Below are positions 14,942 through 27,100 of a stretch of 64,000 nucleotides of DNA, one piece after another (position 1 is the first letter of the stretch; each line of letters starts with the position of its first letter). This DNA comes from Hydnum rufescens UP504. Lineage: Eukaryota; Basidiomycota; Agaricomycetes; Cantharellales; Hydnaceae. The translations under genes were made by a program, and so were the position numbers. The stretch spans positions 164,303-228,302 of the forward strand of contig MU128971.1 of NCBI GenBank assembly GCA_014904985.1, written 5' to 3'. The notes beneath the pieces are model-generated. The model was not told where the DNA came from and made no database searches. It saw nothing but the letters and a program-made list of their open reading frames with translations.

Positions 14942-17723
14942 TCAAGAGCTAGAACGATCGGATGTGATGTACCCAATACTCAGCGTATTCTTCTTCACCA
15001 TCGTCGGATTGGCATCATGGTTGGGCGAGGGCAGGATGATGGGAGAACGGGGCGTCCCAATATTATTAGGGATGGCCCCTCCTAGGACCCCCATATCAGG
15101 ATCAGATGCTTCTCGACGGAACGACATATGAGGGTGGGGCACTGGACCACCATAAAGAGATGACGAATCCACAACCGCCGAACCATAGCGGTGATCACCA
15201 TCGTAGGACATTGACGCAGGACTTTGAGCAGGAACGGCCTGGCCGTGAGAATAGTACGAATGAGGGATGTGATCATGTTGAGGTTGGGGTTGAGGGTGCG
15301 ATACGTGGTGACCTTGGTGGTGATGGTGGGGGTCGCCTGCATGTGTACGGGATGGTGCTCATGAGGTGGCACTCCTCCACGGAGTGGTGGCAACGTCAGA
15401 TTCGGATTATGTTCGGGCGGAGGGGTAGGGCGCACAGAATCGTCGGAAGACTTGTCCCGGGTGATGGTGTCAAATGTAGGTCGGCTGCCTGGCCTCCCGG
15501 CGGCCTCCACGTGGACTGCACTTTGTGCAGGATATGTCAACGTTGACGACTCCTGCGGGGCTCGATAATTGAACGACGCCTGCTGGGCTTGGACCGGCCC
15601 ATTGGACCACGTCCCTGAAGGTGCTGAGTTACGGATGTGATACTGCGCATGGGGGTCGTAGGACAGCTGCTGGACGGGTGGATGGGGCTGGTGCGTCAGG
15701 TTTTGAGAGACAGTTGCCACATGGCCATCACGGGGATCGGAGGGGTAATACTGAGAAGTCGGCATGGTAGAGTAGTGCGACTGGCCACCGTGAGGGACCG
15801 GATATGAAGAATACGAGCTCGAGCTCTGAGATGGAACGTTATCTCGTTCTCGCTCGTGCCCCAAGGGAGCGGTTCGGGCCTCTCCAATAGACATCTCTTG
15901 TGAGGCACGATACTCGCCTGGAGGCGCTCCAACTGGGTGATAAGTATACCCTTGCGAATTGGAACGATATCAGCCAGGTTCCTACAAGTACCAGGTAGAA
16001 AGACATATACGTACCGGTAGCCAGATGTTGCTGCTGGTGATGGTGGGGCAGTTGTGACGAGGGTGGTGGTGGAGGGTGTTGAGAGTAATAGGGTGCTTGG
16101 GGATATGAGAGATAAGAATGAGGGGAAGCGGGAGGATACGGCGAATGACGAGCCAGTGCTTCTCGCGGGGGTCCTTGTGTGGGCATCTCATGAGGCGAGC
16201 TGTAAGCCCCCGGTGGCGGCGGGGGAGACATGCCATAGACTGGACGAGAAGTTACCCGGTGTTGTTGTTGTTGCTGAGGTGGCACGGCAATTGAAGTGGC
16301 ACCAGAAGCAGACGGGAAATTCTGAGTCTGGCTCGGAGGATACTGCTGCTGAGGTTGCCGATTGGCTGCACCTTGCCTTCCAGTAGACCAACCGGGTGAT
16401 GCCGTCTGGGGATGTTGTGAGTGATGTGCTTGGTGTGATTGAGGGGGATATACAGGTGAAAGAGGCTGGGCGGGAGCGGGATATTCGGGTTCGGTCGGAG
16501 GCCCAGGGGCAACGGGGTGGATGGGGGGCTGGGTGGGTTGTGACGGCACATAAGATCCGCTAGGGAGGACGGACCAAGAGTCCACACTGCTGCCCTGTTC
16601 ATCGCTGGCATTTTGCGAGGTCGACGTATTCATCAACTTTGGCCGCTTCGTGGTGCGCTCGAACTTGCCTTTCCCCTTGCCCAAGTCCGAAGCGGCTCGG
16701 GGACGCTTCGCAAGGCGACTGTCTTCAGGGGACAATCCGGAACTGGACGCAGTGACGGGCAATGTTTCGGGATCCTCGCCAGGAAGAGTACCATCGGCGT
16801 CGTTGGTAGAAGAGACGGCAGAGATTTCTTGCGTATCCGGATATCCTTTCGTATCCGAATTTTGATGCCCTGATCAGCCAAAGAGCACGAGAGCTGGGTG
16901 GACTCTAGACGGAAATGAAAGACACGGAACACTACTGAGTCTCACGGATAGTAAAGAGAGCGGCAGCCGACCTTCCATGCCCGGGAACTTTTTTGCTGTA
17001 TACACATAGAACGGATTGGAGAAAATGGATTTACAGTGATGGACTTTCGGGCTGGATACAAAAAACGATGTGGATTAATCGAGAATAGTGGGGCCCCACC
17101 AACATACCCTTTAACTTCAAACAGACTTAGTTTTAACCTATAGCTACCTTCGGTGCGCACACTGAGATCCGGGAAGACGAAGAAACCGGCGTCCTGACCG
17201 TTGTTTTCCGAGTCTTTAAGATGATATAGGCTCGAAACAACGGAACCCGTTGTGCAACGAGTCTTGCCATCCTTGAGAACGTGGAGCTCATCGTCAGAAT
17301 CCGGAGAGGCTAATGATGCGAACATAAAATAATAAGGGTTTTGGAGGAAAGGAGCTGGAGGCAGCTGGAGAGTCGGTACGCGAGTGCGAGCCTCCCGCTG
17401 GATCGTGTTCAATAACGCGAAGCTGAACGATCGGTGGGGGATCGATTGGGCGACGATCAGCTGTTCATGAAGAGAGAGAGATAAGACGGAAAAGACACTG
17501 AGGATGGTGAGGATAGTGTATGATACCTTTTCCTCCTGGGGAGAAGGGATATGAAGGGAATTAGAAGAGCACGAGAAGGGAGCGATGGAAAACAGACTGA
17601 CCAAGACCGCACATCCTCGCCGCCTTGGGCTGCTGGCGGACGATGAGCTGGTATTCTACGAAGTTGAGCAGCCCAGTGAGCGCGATGAGAAAGGATAGAG
17701 CGCGTCCGTGTACCTGTGTTCAT
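14942..17723 (-). CDS. Velvet-domain regulator (VosA/VelB-like), with probable indels
   Basis: Velvet proteins are fungal DNA-binding regulators of spore development and secondary metabolism. The coding part of exon 1 is only 10 nt (17723-17714); exon 2 is 17655-17602. Joined pieces read EYQLIVRQQPKAARMCGLG, RRPIDPPPIVQLRV, QNPYYFMFASLASPDSDDE, CTTGSVVSSLYHLKD, GFFVFPDLSVRTEGSYRLK, HHCKSIFSNPFYVYTAKKF, and ADQGIKIRIRKDIRIRK. A long Pro/Gln/Ser/His-rich tail follows, including poly-Q and an NLS-like KRPR, ending SDRSSS at 14942. Three frame problems exist: 17350-17410 (a +1 shift, or a 52-nt intron with weak donor GTTATT), about 16826-16831 (RK|EIS, -1), and about 15349-15351 (a C-run, -1). 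The downstream reading frame is clearly coding after each, so error is likely. The domain is certain; the subfamily is tentative. Confidence 0.85.
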
Positions 17724-17892
17724 AGAAAAGCCAGAGAACGGGGAGATATGTCGTTTGAAGGAATCCTGGTACTTGGCCACGATTTCAGAAAACAGGACCC
17801 CCAACGAATTTATATTCACCGCCTTGAAAATCTGCTTCCGGAGGCATGCATCCGGTAGTATTCTAACTACAGGCGTCTAAGTGCAATTTTTT

Positions 17893-19407
17893 CTACAACC
17901 CCAGTTCGTCCGCATACGGTAGCTGAACTACATCTCCGATTGCAACATACGTGGGCTTTCCAGCCAGCAGGGTTCTTGTTGCCTTCGGAGGAAAAAATGT
18001 TGCTTTAATATATACGCCCATAATAGTCCGCAATATTTCCGAAGACAAACCTTGGTAACCTCCGGTTCTCCCACTCCTTCAAGAGCCTTCAATGGATTTT
18101 CAACGGTGTGGGTTGATTTCGTAAGTAGCTGTGCACATAATGTCCTCAGCCTGACATCGCGTTCAGAAACCACAGGTCATACCTGAGCGGCTACAGAAGC
18201 TGTCAGTCCCTCATGTCCTTCAAGAGCGCTTGCCGCGGAGAACCTAGCCTTCGAAAGCGCCCGTGTAAGAGCATCGGAGTTGATGGCGCCAGCACCGGCA
18301 TCTTTGAGTGCCTTCACGGCAATCTTTCCTGCCTCCTTCACCACTTCAGTGGTCGGTCCTTGGATCAAGATACCCAGCAATGCTCCATCACTGTACGATT
18401 CATGCACAACCTGGACGGAGGCTTCGACGGGAAGCACTGACAATGGAGAAAGGCCCTCAGACCACTTCATTGACGGAGTCGGGTCGAGATATGATGAAAG
18501 TACCGCGAGAGGTGGTGATGGTGTCGACGTGCCGAATCCAATGAAAATCGTTGGGAGGGTGTGTGCGCTGATTCGCGATTCACCTCCATAGTACTTGGTG
18601 GGGATAGTCGCCGTTGTACCAGATGTCAATCCTTCCAAACTTTTCTGCACCAGTTGTGTGAGGTCCGCGACTTGGACATTGGAACCGATGATCGCTACGT
18701 TATCCTTGGTGAATGTCTGCGCGGCGAATGCCTTCACGTCTTCAACAGTAATCGTGTTATGTGATGGTGCTAGCAATGGATTTCCGAGCCCACTACGGAA
18801 GGCAAGAGTGTGCGCGACGTCAATGGCGACGACAGCAGGATCAGCGGAGGCTGCGCGGGCCTCAGCCTCAATTTGCGGAGCCACAGACTCGTGGAGTTCA
18901 TGATTTGCAAAATTAGATGAAGTGACGAGGCCAGACAGAACATCGACAAAGTATTTCCTAGACACTGGCTCAGTAGCGCTCAATTTTTGTCACAATGCCA
19001 ACGTACTCATCACCGCGCAAGAATTGAGCTGTGAAAGCAAGGTATTCCCTTCCAAGAGTGACCGAGAGCACGACCTCCAAGCAACTCGCTTTCCCTAACT
19101 GTTTTCAATGCGGAACGTTGGGAGGTGCCCTATAGCCAGAGGAATAAATTCACAAATCAGGCTGGGACAATATCCGATAAGACTGGAGGAATAATTGACC
19201 GACCTTAAAGGCGAAGTTTTTGAGGACATGAGCTAACCCGGGCTTGGCTTCAAAACGTGGGCCTGCTTTGAGAACGAGCGATACCGAAGCTGCGGGTCGC
19301 CCGCCGTCGACGACCGAGACCTTGAGTAAGGACTCAGAAACGGTAGCAAAACCACTACTTTGAAGTAGACGTGCACGACATGCTCGAGCTGCCGAGCGAC
19401 GGAACAT
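17893..19407 (-). CDS. QCR2: Cytochrome b-c1 complex core subunit 2
   Basis: This is a core (M16 peptidase-like, non-catalytic) subunit of respiratory complex III in the mitochondrial inner membrane. The ATG at 19407 starts an Arg/Ala-rich mitochondrial presequence ending near SSGFATVSE. Following blocks are VSLVLKAGPRFEAKPGLAH, QRSALKTVRESELLGG, REYLAFTAQFLRGDE, KYFVDVLSGLVTSSNF, then a long exon with FRSGLGNPLLAPSHNTI and IFIGFGTSTPSP. The C-terminus joins over two introns as THTVENPLKALEGVGEPEV and GKPTYVAIGDVVQLPYADEL, with the stop at 17893. Between GG and VLSV at about 19071-19073 one extra base is present relative to the family reading. Neighbouring genes are co-oriented but separate. 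Confidence 0.92.
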
Positions 19408-19832
19408 GAGCGAAGACCAAACAGTAATGGTCGGCAGTGGGCCGGCGTTTGCCGGCTGGAGATTTCTACGGTACTCTTGCTCAAAGCAATTTCATGTGTG
19501 GAATTGTCTAGCAAACTGTATCAACAGATCCTAAATTTATGCTGGAGTTTTGCTGGCGCTACAGCTCCGAAATCTTCAAGTACAGACATTCCCTACCATT
19601 TGCACGCGCTATTACTCGAAGTCAGCCATATAATAATTAGGCGGATTATGTCTACCTCGAATAAAAAATACGTATCATGGGACTTTGTCTGTGGTGGGGC
19701 ACTGGCGAATCTCGCACATTAACGGACGGCAGAGGTGGAGCTGGCAGATACTACTATTGAATTATATAACATCCTGCGTAGGCACATATAACGAGAACGA
19801 ACAGGAGAACATGCTCCGTCATTCTGAAGGTA
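19408..19832. promoter_or_regulatory. QCR2 upstream region
   Basis: The 425 bases precede QCR2 on the minus strand and follow the acyl-CoA synthetase. AT-rich segments at about 19,620-19,680 and 19,755-19,800 may carry promoter or polyadenylation signals. No gene or repeat is recognised. Confidence 0.3.
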
Positions 19833-22121
19833 TTAGTCCTGCTTATAGGCCCTCTGGAAATTAAAATAACTCAGAACACTTTCAACACCACTCGGAAAGA
19901 TGAAGACCCACCTCGATCTCCTCCCGATACCTGGCTTGAAGGGCTCGTCGCTGGATTTTCTGAGCAGCAGTGACGAGACCCGATTCAGGGGTCCACTCAT
20001 CAGGAGTCAACACGACGGCTTCGATCATTTCAATACCTTTGAAGCTGGCTTTCTTCCCAACGGCATTGCACTCCTTCAAGACGACCTCCTGGACACTTTT
20101 ATCAGCGCACAACGCATGGATGTCTGCCTGCTTGGCATCTAACTGAAAACCCGGTGGAGGTGTCGAAGTTAAGAAGAATCGTAAATTCGCCTCGTGAGGG
20201 AAGACAAGCGCCATTGGCTGCCTAGCATCGGGGACGGCGTGGATACAAACATTTGCAACGAGATGGCAGGATTTATAAGTGGCCTCAAGGCGTTCGAGGG
20301 CGATGTATTCTCCGCTCTGGAGCTTTACGAGATTCTTGATACTATGATATAGCCACTAGTGAGGAACGCGGGCGGGGCAAAAAAAAAAAACAAGAACCCA
20401 CCGGTCGATGACCCTGAGTGTACCATCAGCGTTCCATTGGCCTACATCGCCGGTACGGAACCATCCATCTTTGGTGAACACGGTTTCGTCATTATTGAGA
20501 TCGTCACGGCGGAAATACCCCTTGGAAATGCTTGGCCCACGAATCCACACTTCCCCTTGCTGAGGGGTCCTACTCGTAAGGTAGTCCGCCTCTCGGACAT
20601 CCACCAGCTTTACTTCAATCGAGGGCATGGGCTACCCGAAGACCCATAACCCTGTTGCTCAGGCGTGAGAACAGTACACATGCTATGCAAACCAACCAAT
20701 TTAGAGTTGAAGAAAGGTCTGTTACGACGGTACGAACCCGCACGACTCAGTCAAGCCATAGCCTGGAAGCCCGGATTAGGCGTACCGACGAAGACAGAAA
20801 AACAGTGACCCACCTTGGAGGATCTGGAGAACAGCGACGTTCATGAATTCTTGGGTTTCAGACGACATGGCCGCCCCCCCGGTCAGTCCGATTCTTAAGC
20901 GCCCGCCAGTCTGCTGTCTGATCTTGGAAAATACAATGGCATCCACAAGGGAAGTCAGGATGGGGATGTTGTTCCTTTTGATGGCATAGGCAGCCCCAAA
21001 GACAGCCTTTGCGATCATACCACCCTGGTTTACCTTTCCCACAATGCCCTTTCGGATCGATTCCCAGACCGCGGGGACGCCGACCATTAATGTGGGACGG
21101 AAGGCACCAAGGTCACCTTTACAATTGCGAACCGAGGTATCTGTGAGTGTTTTCACTTTGCCGTAGCCGGTAGTGACGCCGGAATAGTAGAGAAAGAGTT
21201 CGGTTACATATTCCAGAATGTGGGCAAGAGGTAAAAATGCGAGGAAGGTGTCGTCTTTGCGGAGAGCGTGGTTCAATGCTCGCCAACTGCACCGACAGAA
21301 GCGATAATATTGCGGTGAGTGAGCATGACGCCTTTGGGAGAGCCGGTGGTTCCACTGGTGTACATGATGCAGGCGAGATCGTCGGCTTTGGGGAGACGAT
21401 CGTTCAGATCAAGTTGACTAGCAGCCTCCCCGGCCTTGAACAATTCGTCAAGCGATAATATCTTGACGTCGGGACTTGAGGCACCCAGTTCTTGCAGGAC
21501 AGCTGGGTTTGCGATATCGTCGTAGATAACGAGCTTAACGGTGGGTGTCTTGGGAAGGACGCGTGCGAGAGTACCAAGGAGGTCTGCGTTGGTATAGACG
21601 GCGACGCAACTGGGCTCATGGAGAGAATGCTGAAGCCCCTCCTCGCCGAGGGTCTCGTATGCAGTAGCGATAACCACACCCACTGAGGCACAAGCATGAC
21701 CTATAAGCCTCCAGCGAAGGGTGGTTCCAGCGTAAATATTGAAGACGCTGCCCTTTTCAACGCCAAGACTGGCAAGCCCACGACCGGCAAGAATGGCTTT
21801 GTCGTGGAATTGGTTGAATGAAAGAAATTTGTAGGGCGAGAGCTGGAAGTACTTCCACTTCTTCTTTTCGGTGACAGATTTCCCCGCGACATTCTTGGTG
21901 ACTTCTTTTTCTTCCTCGACAACTTTTTCTATGTCCCGCCAACCCACCGCATCCTTGTCGCCATGGGCTCGCTTAGAAGCGATAAGGATGTCATGAATAG
22001 TGTCAACGCCCTCGGCCGGCTGCGTGATCAGTGCATTGGGGTGGGCGCTGCTGCGTCTGGGTCGCGTTTCTCCGGGGGGTGCTGGAGGCCCAACTTCTTG
22101 GCTACTGACGGGGGAAGGCAT
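19833..22121 (-). CDS. Long-chain fatty acid-CoA ligase (FAA/ACSL type)
   Basis: This enzyme activates long-chain fatty acids to acyl-CoA through an acyl-adenylate. The ATG at 22121 begins MPSPVSSQEVGPPAP. The AMP-binding P-loop CIMYTSGTTGSPKGVMLTH is followed by FLAFLPLAHILEYVTELF, TLMVGVPAVWESIRKG, GLTGGAAMSSETQEF, GYGLTESCG, GEVWIRGPSISKGYF, DGWFRTGDVGQW and KNLVKLQSGEYIALERLE, the usual order of ACSL motifs. The C-terminus is REEIE then RAYKQD after a last small intron. Two -1 frame breaks interrupt otherwise conserved sequence: at 21275-21277 (GEH|LNHAL, a T-run) and about 20,630-20,640 (GSP|MPSIE, a C-run). Both are best explained as lost homopolymer bases. No signal peptide is evident; peroxisomal or ER location cannot be decided here. 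Confidence 0.92.
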
Positions 22122-23383
22122 GGATATGGGAAGACACGGGAGTGCGGGGTTGAGTTTGGAAGTGATGGAAGAGAAGGCAGATGGTCTGGTAAACCCCGAG
22201 ATCCCCAATCGGGCAATTCAATAACATATTCCGTCAACAAGTCGAGGACAGATATGTCCGCCCGCCCCGGAATGGATCCCAGCCCCCGTTGGACAGCCAG
22301 GACCCCGGCGAGCCATTGATTCACAAGACGGCATTTGCCTTCCGACAAAATCCGTGTCCAGGGGGACCAGAAATCCGTAAATTCTGGATCTAGGTAGCCC
22401 CGACCTCGAAAAATACCAGATCCATGTGACTATGAAAATAGCATTTTTCCGTTTGATGGGTTTCTATTGCCTTCCCGCGCGCTCAGTATCCCCCCCCCCC
22501 AGTTCCCAGACCATCCCCAACAATGGTGGGGATAATCATAATTGCCTTGCATTGAAGAAATGCATGCCAGCATGCTACTGCAAAGTGGATCTAGGATCTA
22601 CCCGCTGAGCGCTGATATCCGTGACCTTGAGAACCTAGGCTCGCGTGGTTCGCCGCGTTTTTTTGGCCCCAAATCCATAAATCACCCTCAAAGAGCAGTG
22701 GTCATGTGCAGCCCCTTTCAACGGTACAAGATGGGTTTTTTTTGTGCGGAGCCACTGCGGAGCCCCACTTGGCAGCTGACAAAATCCAGGATCGCGGCAT
22801 ACTTGTATGCTGAATGAAAGTGAAACTGCATTTACCAGATAGTGTGGTGCCAGCGGTTACTGCGATGTACATGATTGTACATTAGTGTTGCCGCGACTCC
22901 GCCCGGCTGTGCTTGTGTTTGGTCCCCTACCGCCCCCAGACTCGACTTGTGCTTGGAGTCGGCTCAAGCCGACGAATTCGAAATCAATTCAGTTGACCTG
23001 ACTCAGCTTCTGGGCGACTCGACTCACAGCTCGAGCCGACTTCGAGTACGAGTCCCAATAGCTTCAAAGCAGTCATTAACGCCTAGTGAGACACGTGAGC
23101 TCGGCCTACATTTCAGGGGCACCTTATATGTAATAAAGCATATCTCCCATACTGTACGCGCCATAAATAAGTCTATGAAAGCGTAACATAACGCCTTGAA
23201 AGTACGGTGTAACGATCTGAGAAATAACATAATAATCCGGGGAGGGCTTTCACACTCCTCGAGTCCAGCGTAATGGCCTCAAAATCCGTCCGAGACGTAA
23301 GATGACAAAAATTAATATTTAGACGCCTTCCCAAGGCCCAAAAATGAAGTCATGGCCAGGGGAGAAAAAAGGAAAGGAAGTGC
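22122..23383. other. Intergenic with low-complexity DNA and GACTC-repeat fragment
   Basis: The 1.26 kb upstream of the acyl-CoA synthetase have no convincing ORF. Around 22,490 is a 10-C run. Positions about 22,930-23,060 carry a fragment of the dispersed GACTCGAC/AAGCCGAC repeat. The rest should include the acyl-CoA synthetase promoter and the 3' end of the next gene. Confidence 0.4.
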
Positions 23384-23761
23384 CTAATCATCGAGAATCA
23401 AGACTTGACCGGCGATCTCCAGTGTCTGGTAGGGACTGGATCGAACAAAACTAGGAATATGTGAAGCTACATTGTTTTCGTCCTCATCGTCAGAAAGATC
23501 GAGGAGACCATTAGATTCCTAGTTTGGGAGTCGCCCATCCACATCCATCTGCAAATTGGCCCCAGATCCTAGTGAACCATTATTGACCATCACTCCAAGG
23601 ATATATACTAATGAGCACTTACTGGCGCCATTCTTATCCACTTCAGTCTCTGCATCACCCACAGTTTCTGGGACAGTTTCACCTTCAGCATCCTCATCAG
23701 TTAAGCTCTTCTTGATATTATTATATTCATCCCTCGTTAAATGTTGAACAAAGCGGTCCAT
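23384..23761 (-). CDS. Small acidic hypothetical protein
   Basis: Not recognised. The ATG at 23761 starts MDRFVQHLTRDEYNNIKKSL, followed by an acidic stretch (DEDAEGETVPETVGDAETE). A GTAAGT donor follows NGA near 23,627. Further on, another frame reads GLLDLSDDEDENNVASHIP and ends QVLILDD at 23384. The splice joining the two was not resolved in phase, so either an unmapped exon or an indel is involved. Upstream of the ATG the same frame stays open back to a possible acceptor, so this could also be the last exons of a longer gene. It borders repeat DNA. Confidence 0.4.
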
Positions 23762-25600
23762 AGGGCCTTTGAATTCATCGTTGCAATTCGTTCTTGTTTT
23801 GGCAAGTAGCGCAACAGAAAAAAGTTTTCCACAGTATAGCTGAAGGGAAAATGTTACAGCTGTAAGCCCCAGTCACAGGTCACTGAGGCCTGTGGGGCTT
23901 AGGGGTCACACCTATCCAGGCCATTCTGCTGCCTGGGGGGAGGACTCGACTTCGGGTTGGGCGACTCCGCACGACTTTCGTCAACTTTGGCTCATCTCCG
24001 AAGTCAAGTCAAATTTACCGACTTGACTTTGACTCAAGCCGACTTACTGTCCTATTTCAACCATAGTTCGGTCACAGGTCACAGCGACGTTTTTCTGACC
24101 CCCGGAAATGCGCTCCGAGCCTTATTGGGGGGATTTTCTAAAAATAGATTTCCTGATTACAGTTAAGTATATGTATATTGCTGCAAAGTTAAAGGTATGC
24201 TGTGTGTTTCTGGATCAATTGTTTGTACTTATAGACTCATGCAACACCAACAAATCAGTGTTTGATGTTTGAGCAAAGTCCATCCAAGGGAGAGGAGTGT
24301 CAGAAACATGTGCTGACTAAGCATTAAGTTCGCCATATGGCAGATCAATAACGGCATAGAGAGATGGCAGAAACTTACCTTGCGTGGTGGATTGATGGAA
24401 ATGTCTCATTTCCACATCATTATCATTAATGAGACTAAGCTTGATATGGATGATTCCAAGGTTTGTACCTATTGTGCCCTAAATATGACTTGATGACTTG
24501 AGCTGACTTCGAACAAACCCACGTCAAGCCAAGTCAATGATTTGTAATCAGTGGGCTTGGCTTGACTCGCTTGAAAACAGCCTGACTCGGACTCAAGTCG
24601 ACTCGAAGTCCGAGTCGCGGCAACACTAGCGGAAAGTCGAGAGTGTTGCTGTCACTCGGCTCGACTCGACTTAGACTCGACTTGCTTCCGAAGCCAAGTC
24701 CGAAATCAGGACTGGACTTGGGCTTGAGTCGACTCAAGCAACGACTCGTAATATATTTTATACATAGTTAAAAGTCCTTTCTACCAGGGACTTGGCTCGA
24801 GCTCAAAACGGACTTGGCTCGGGCTTAAGTCGGCTCAAGTCCGAGTCTGCGGCAGTCGGACAGGGACTGGACTCCGAAGATTCGGCAACTGCCACCACTC
24901 AACACCATCATTGCCCCACAAAGTTACAAACAGACAGGTTGACAGTACACAGTCATTACTAGACAAAAAGCATGAGGTCGAGGGGGTTTCAGGCGGTCGC
25001 CTAAGGCATGGTAGACTTAATCCCACAAATGCTAATCAACAAAGCATGAATATTTGAATATTTCGCGGAAGAGCATACCAGGTGCACGCGAATTAGGTGA
25101 CGTATTTCTTTGAAAGACTCGATCCCCGATTTTGATAGGTAGAACAAGAGGCATATCTCAAAGGCAGCCAACGGAGGCAGATTGAAGGCTCAAGGTACAG
25201 AGTGAGTATTATTCTACATCCGGATCAAGAAATATTTGCGAGTTAAAGCCAACTGAAAGGCGCCGGTCAAAACTTTTTGTGATTCGCTGGAGCGGAAGCT
25301 TCGTGCCCGTGCCCGCCGGGCCAACCCGACCATCATATGAGCTGCCGTCCGCAAGTAAAGGATACACGGTCAGCGTTAGAATCGATGAGCTATTACGGCC
25401 CGTGTTTCTCCGGTGTTCAGGTGAGTAGGGATTGTAGGATGGATTACGTCTTTGATCCACGGTGCCAATAGACATTGATTTGAATTTGAACTCGAATTTG
25501 GGCAATCATGTTTCTCCGGTGCTTCAGGTGAGTTGGGATCATAGGATGTATGATGTCCTCGTATGGTGAGAGAATTAATGCTTCTCAGTGAAATCACCAT
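23762..25600. repeat. Repeat-rich interval with dispersed GACTCGA-word repeats
   Basis: No host gene is visible. Words such as GACTTGGCTTGACTC, GACTCGACTC and their complements recur at 23,945-24,045, 24,485-24,870 and elsewhere in the window. At 24,045 a TA dinucleotide is followed by CTGTCCTATTTCAACC, the end motif of the MITE family seen near 43,349 and 46,897. Around 25,400-25,450 and 25,508-25,556 two similar 45-50 bp segments (core TTTCTCCGGTG) lie in the same orientation. Confidence 0.55.
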
Positions 25601-25602
25601 TA

Positions 25603-26392
25603 CAGCAATAATCATATCGATAGGGAAGTTTGATCTTATTGCTATAGAAGAGTGACAAGCTTTTGCTTGAAAAATTGAATTGACCACGTCAGTTATTGTC
25701 CGGGGTCTTACCCCGTGACTGTACTTGTGACTGCCCCGAGGTCAATTCAAACCACAATGGATGAGTTGCCAGACCAGCTCTGATGTTGACCCCAAGGGAT
25801 GCCTATGACTCCAGGAGTAGGCAGGATCACCAGCCTCTATATATAGAGGCTGGGATCCCTTTGTATACACGTAACATAGTACCCAATTATATTGACTATT
25901 GCTGTCCAAATGTATGGCGGTTAAGGTCCCAAATAAATCACCTGATTCTTACGGGTAACCCGATCGGGCCGTGGAGACGGGAAAATGGCAGTAAAGAACC
26001 GGCTCTGAATACTTTTGAGATTCTCCTTACTGTAGGGTGATGTTTGGGACAGTCGGTCTTCATCCCAGTCACTTCCATCTCCCTAAGACCTCATTCTCAC
26101 AAATCACATGATTTATTTGGTGCCTTAACAAACAATACAGTTTGGTAACCACCTGCGTCTATTCAAAGGGGTCCCAGACTACTCCAGGAGCACGGCGACG
26201 TTTTCGCCCATGCCTTGTGAAGTGCAGACGCGAGTCGAGTATTCAACATGAGAAAATGGAGAGCGGCATTCTCCGTTACAGCACATGACCTCTTGAATTT
26301 CATATGGACCCCAAACACCCTGAGTGCTCAAAAACTTTCCGGATCAAATCAGCCACAAAAATTAAATTTCCCTATCGATATGATTATTGCTG
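25603..26392. mobile_element. TA-flanked non-autonomous element (MITE-like), 790 bp
   Basis: The two ends are inverted copies of about 28 bases, starting CAGCAATAATCATATCG on the left and ending with its complement on the right. Each end is bordered by TA (25,601-25,602 and 26,393-26,394), the duplication expected for Tc1/mariner-type insertion. No transposase is encoded. Inside, 25,830-25,853 is a perfect 24-bp palindrome centred on TATATATA. Confidence 0.6.
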
Positions 26393-26439
26393 TAGCATGG
26401 GCTGACCCGCGCAATTAGGGTTCACTGGGGCTCCCTCGT

Positions 26440-27100
26440 CGAAGGGTCCACTATGGGTGCGGGGATGGATCGTGCAAGCTTTGCTCTCCCAAGCGGGTTG
26501 ATTATGGTTACAATTCAATATCGCCTTGGATTACCCTTTCCCATTGCTCCGAATTCTTCTAGCTTGCCGTACGTGACTTGGACCCCTGTTGAGAAGAGTC
26601 GTAGTGTCCATGCTCTCCAATTTGGTCTGTCTGGAGGCGAAGCTCCAGATGGCGGCTGCTTCCCTACATTCTGGGGCGACGAGGTTCTGTATGATTGGCA
26701 AATCTACAGTGTTCTTTAAATCGAATTATGCAGCTTCGCCTTCTCGTTTCGGATTGGATACCTTGGATACGGTTCTCATTGTTCCTGAGACTGTAAGCGC
26801 CATGATCCTTGTTTGGAGGAGTGCCTTACGTTCCTCGATTGTGGGTGTCTCTCAGGCTCCATGTGGCTGCGAATATGCAGCGCGCAAATAGTGGGACTCC
26901 TTCATGGACTCTCGGCTATGTCAATTAATACCCGATATTGTCGACGCCGCGTCACTTTTTGTTTCATCGCCACATCTTCCTCTCTTTGATATTCAAGGTG
27001 TCGGCGAAACTTCCCGTTTGCCAAAGACGATTTGTGGCGGTCCGCAGCTTGTCTTCCCGACGTTCGCGGGCACTGTGAGGATAGTGCATCGCAGATAATC
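26440..27100 (+). pseudogene. Relic of a type-B carboxylesterase/lipase
   Basis: One frame reads LIMVTIQYRLGLPFPI, matching the conserved VxxQYRLG block of type-B carboxylesterases. About 130 bases on, traces of the nucleophile-elbow region (SGGEAP, then HSGAT in a shifted frame) appear in the expected order. No frame stays open across the whole region and several shifts would be required. Both ends of the gene are missing. The call rests mainly on one good motif, so it is tentative. Confidence 0.45.
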
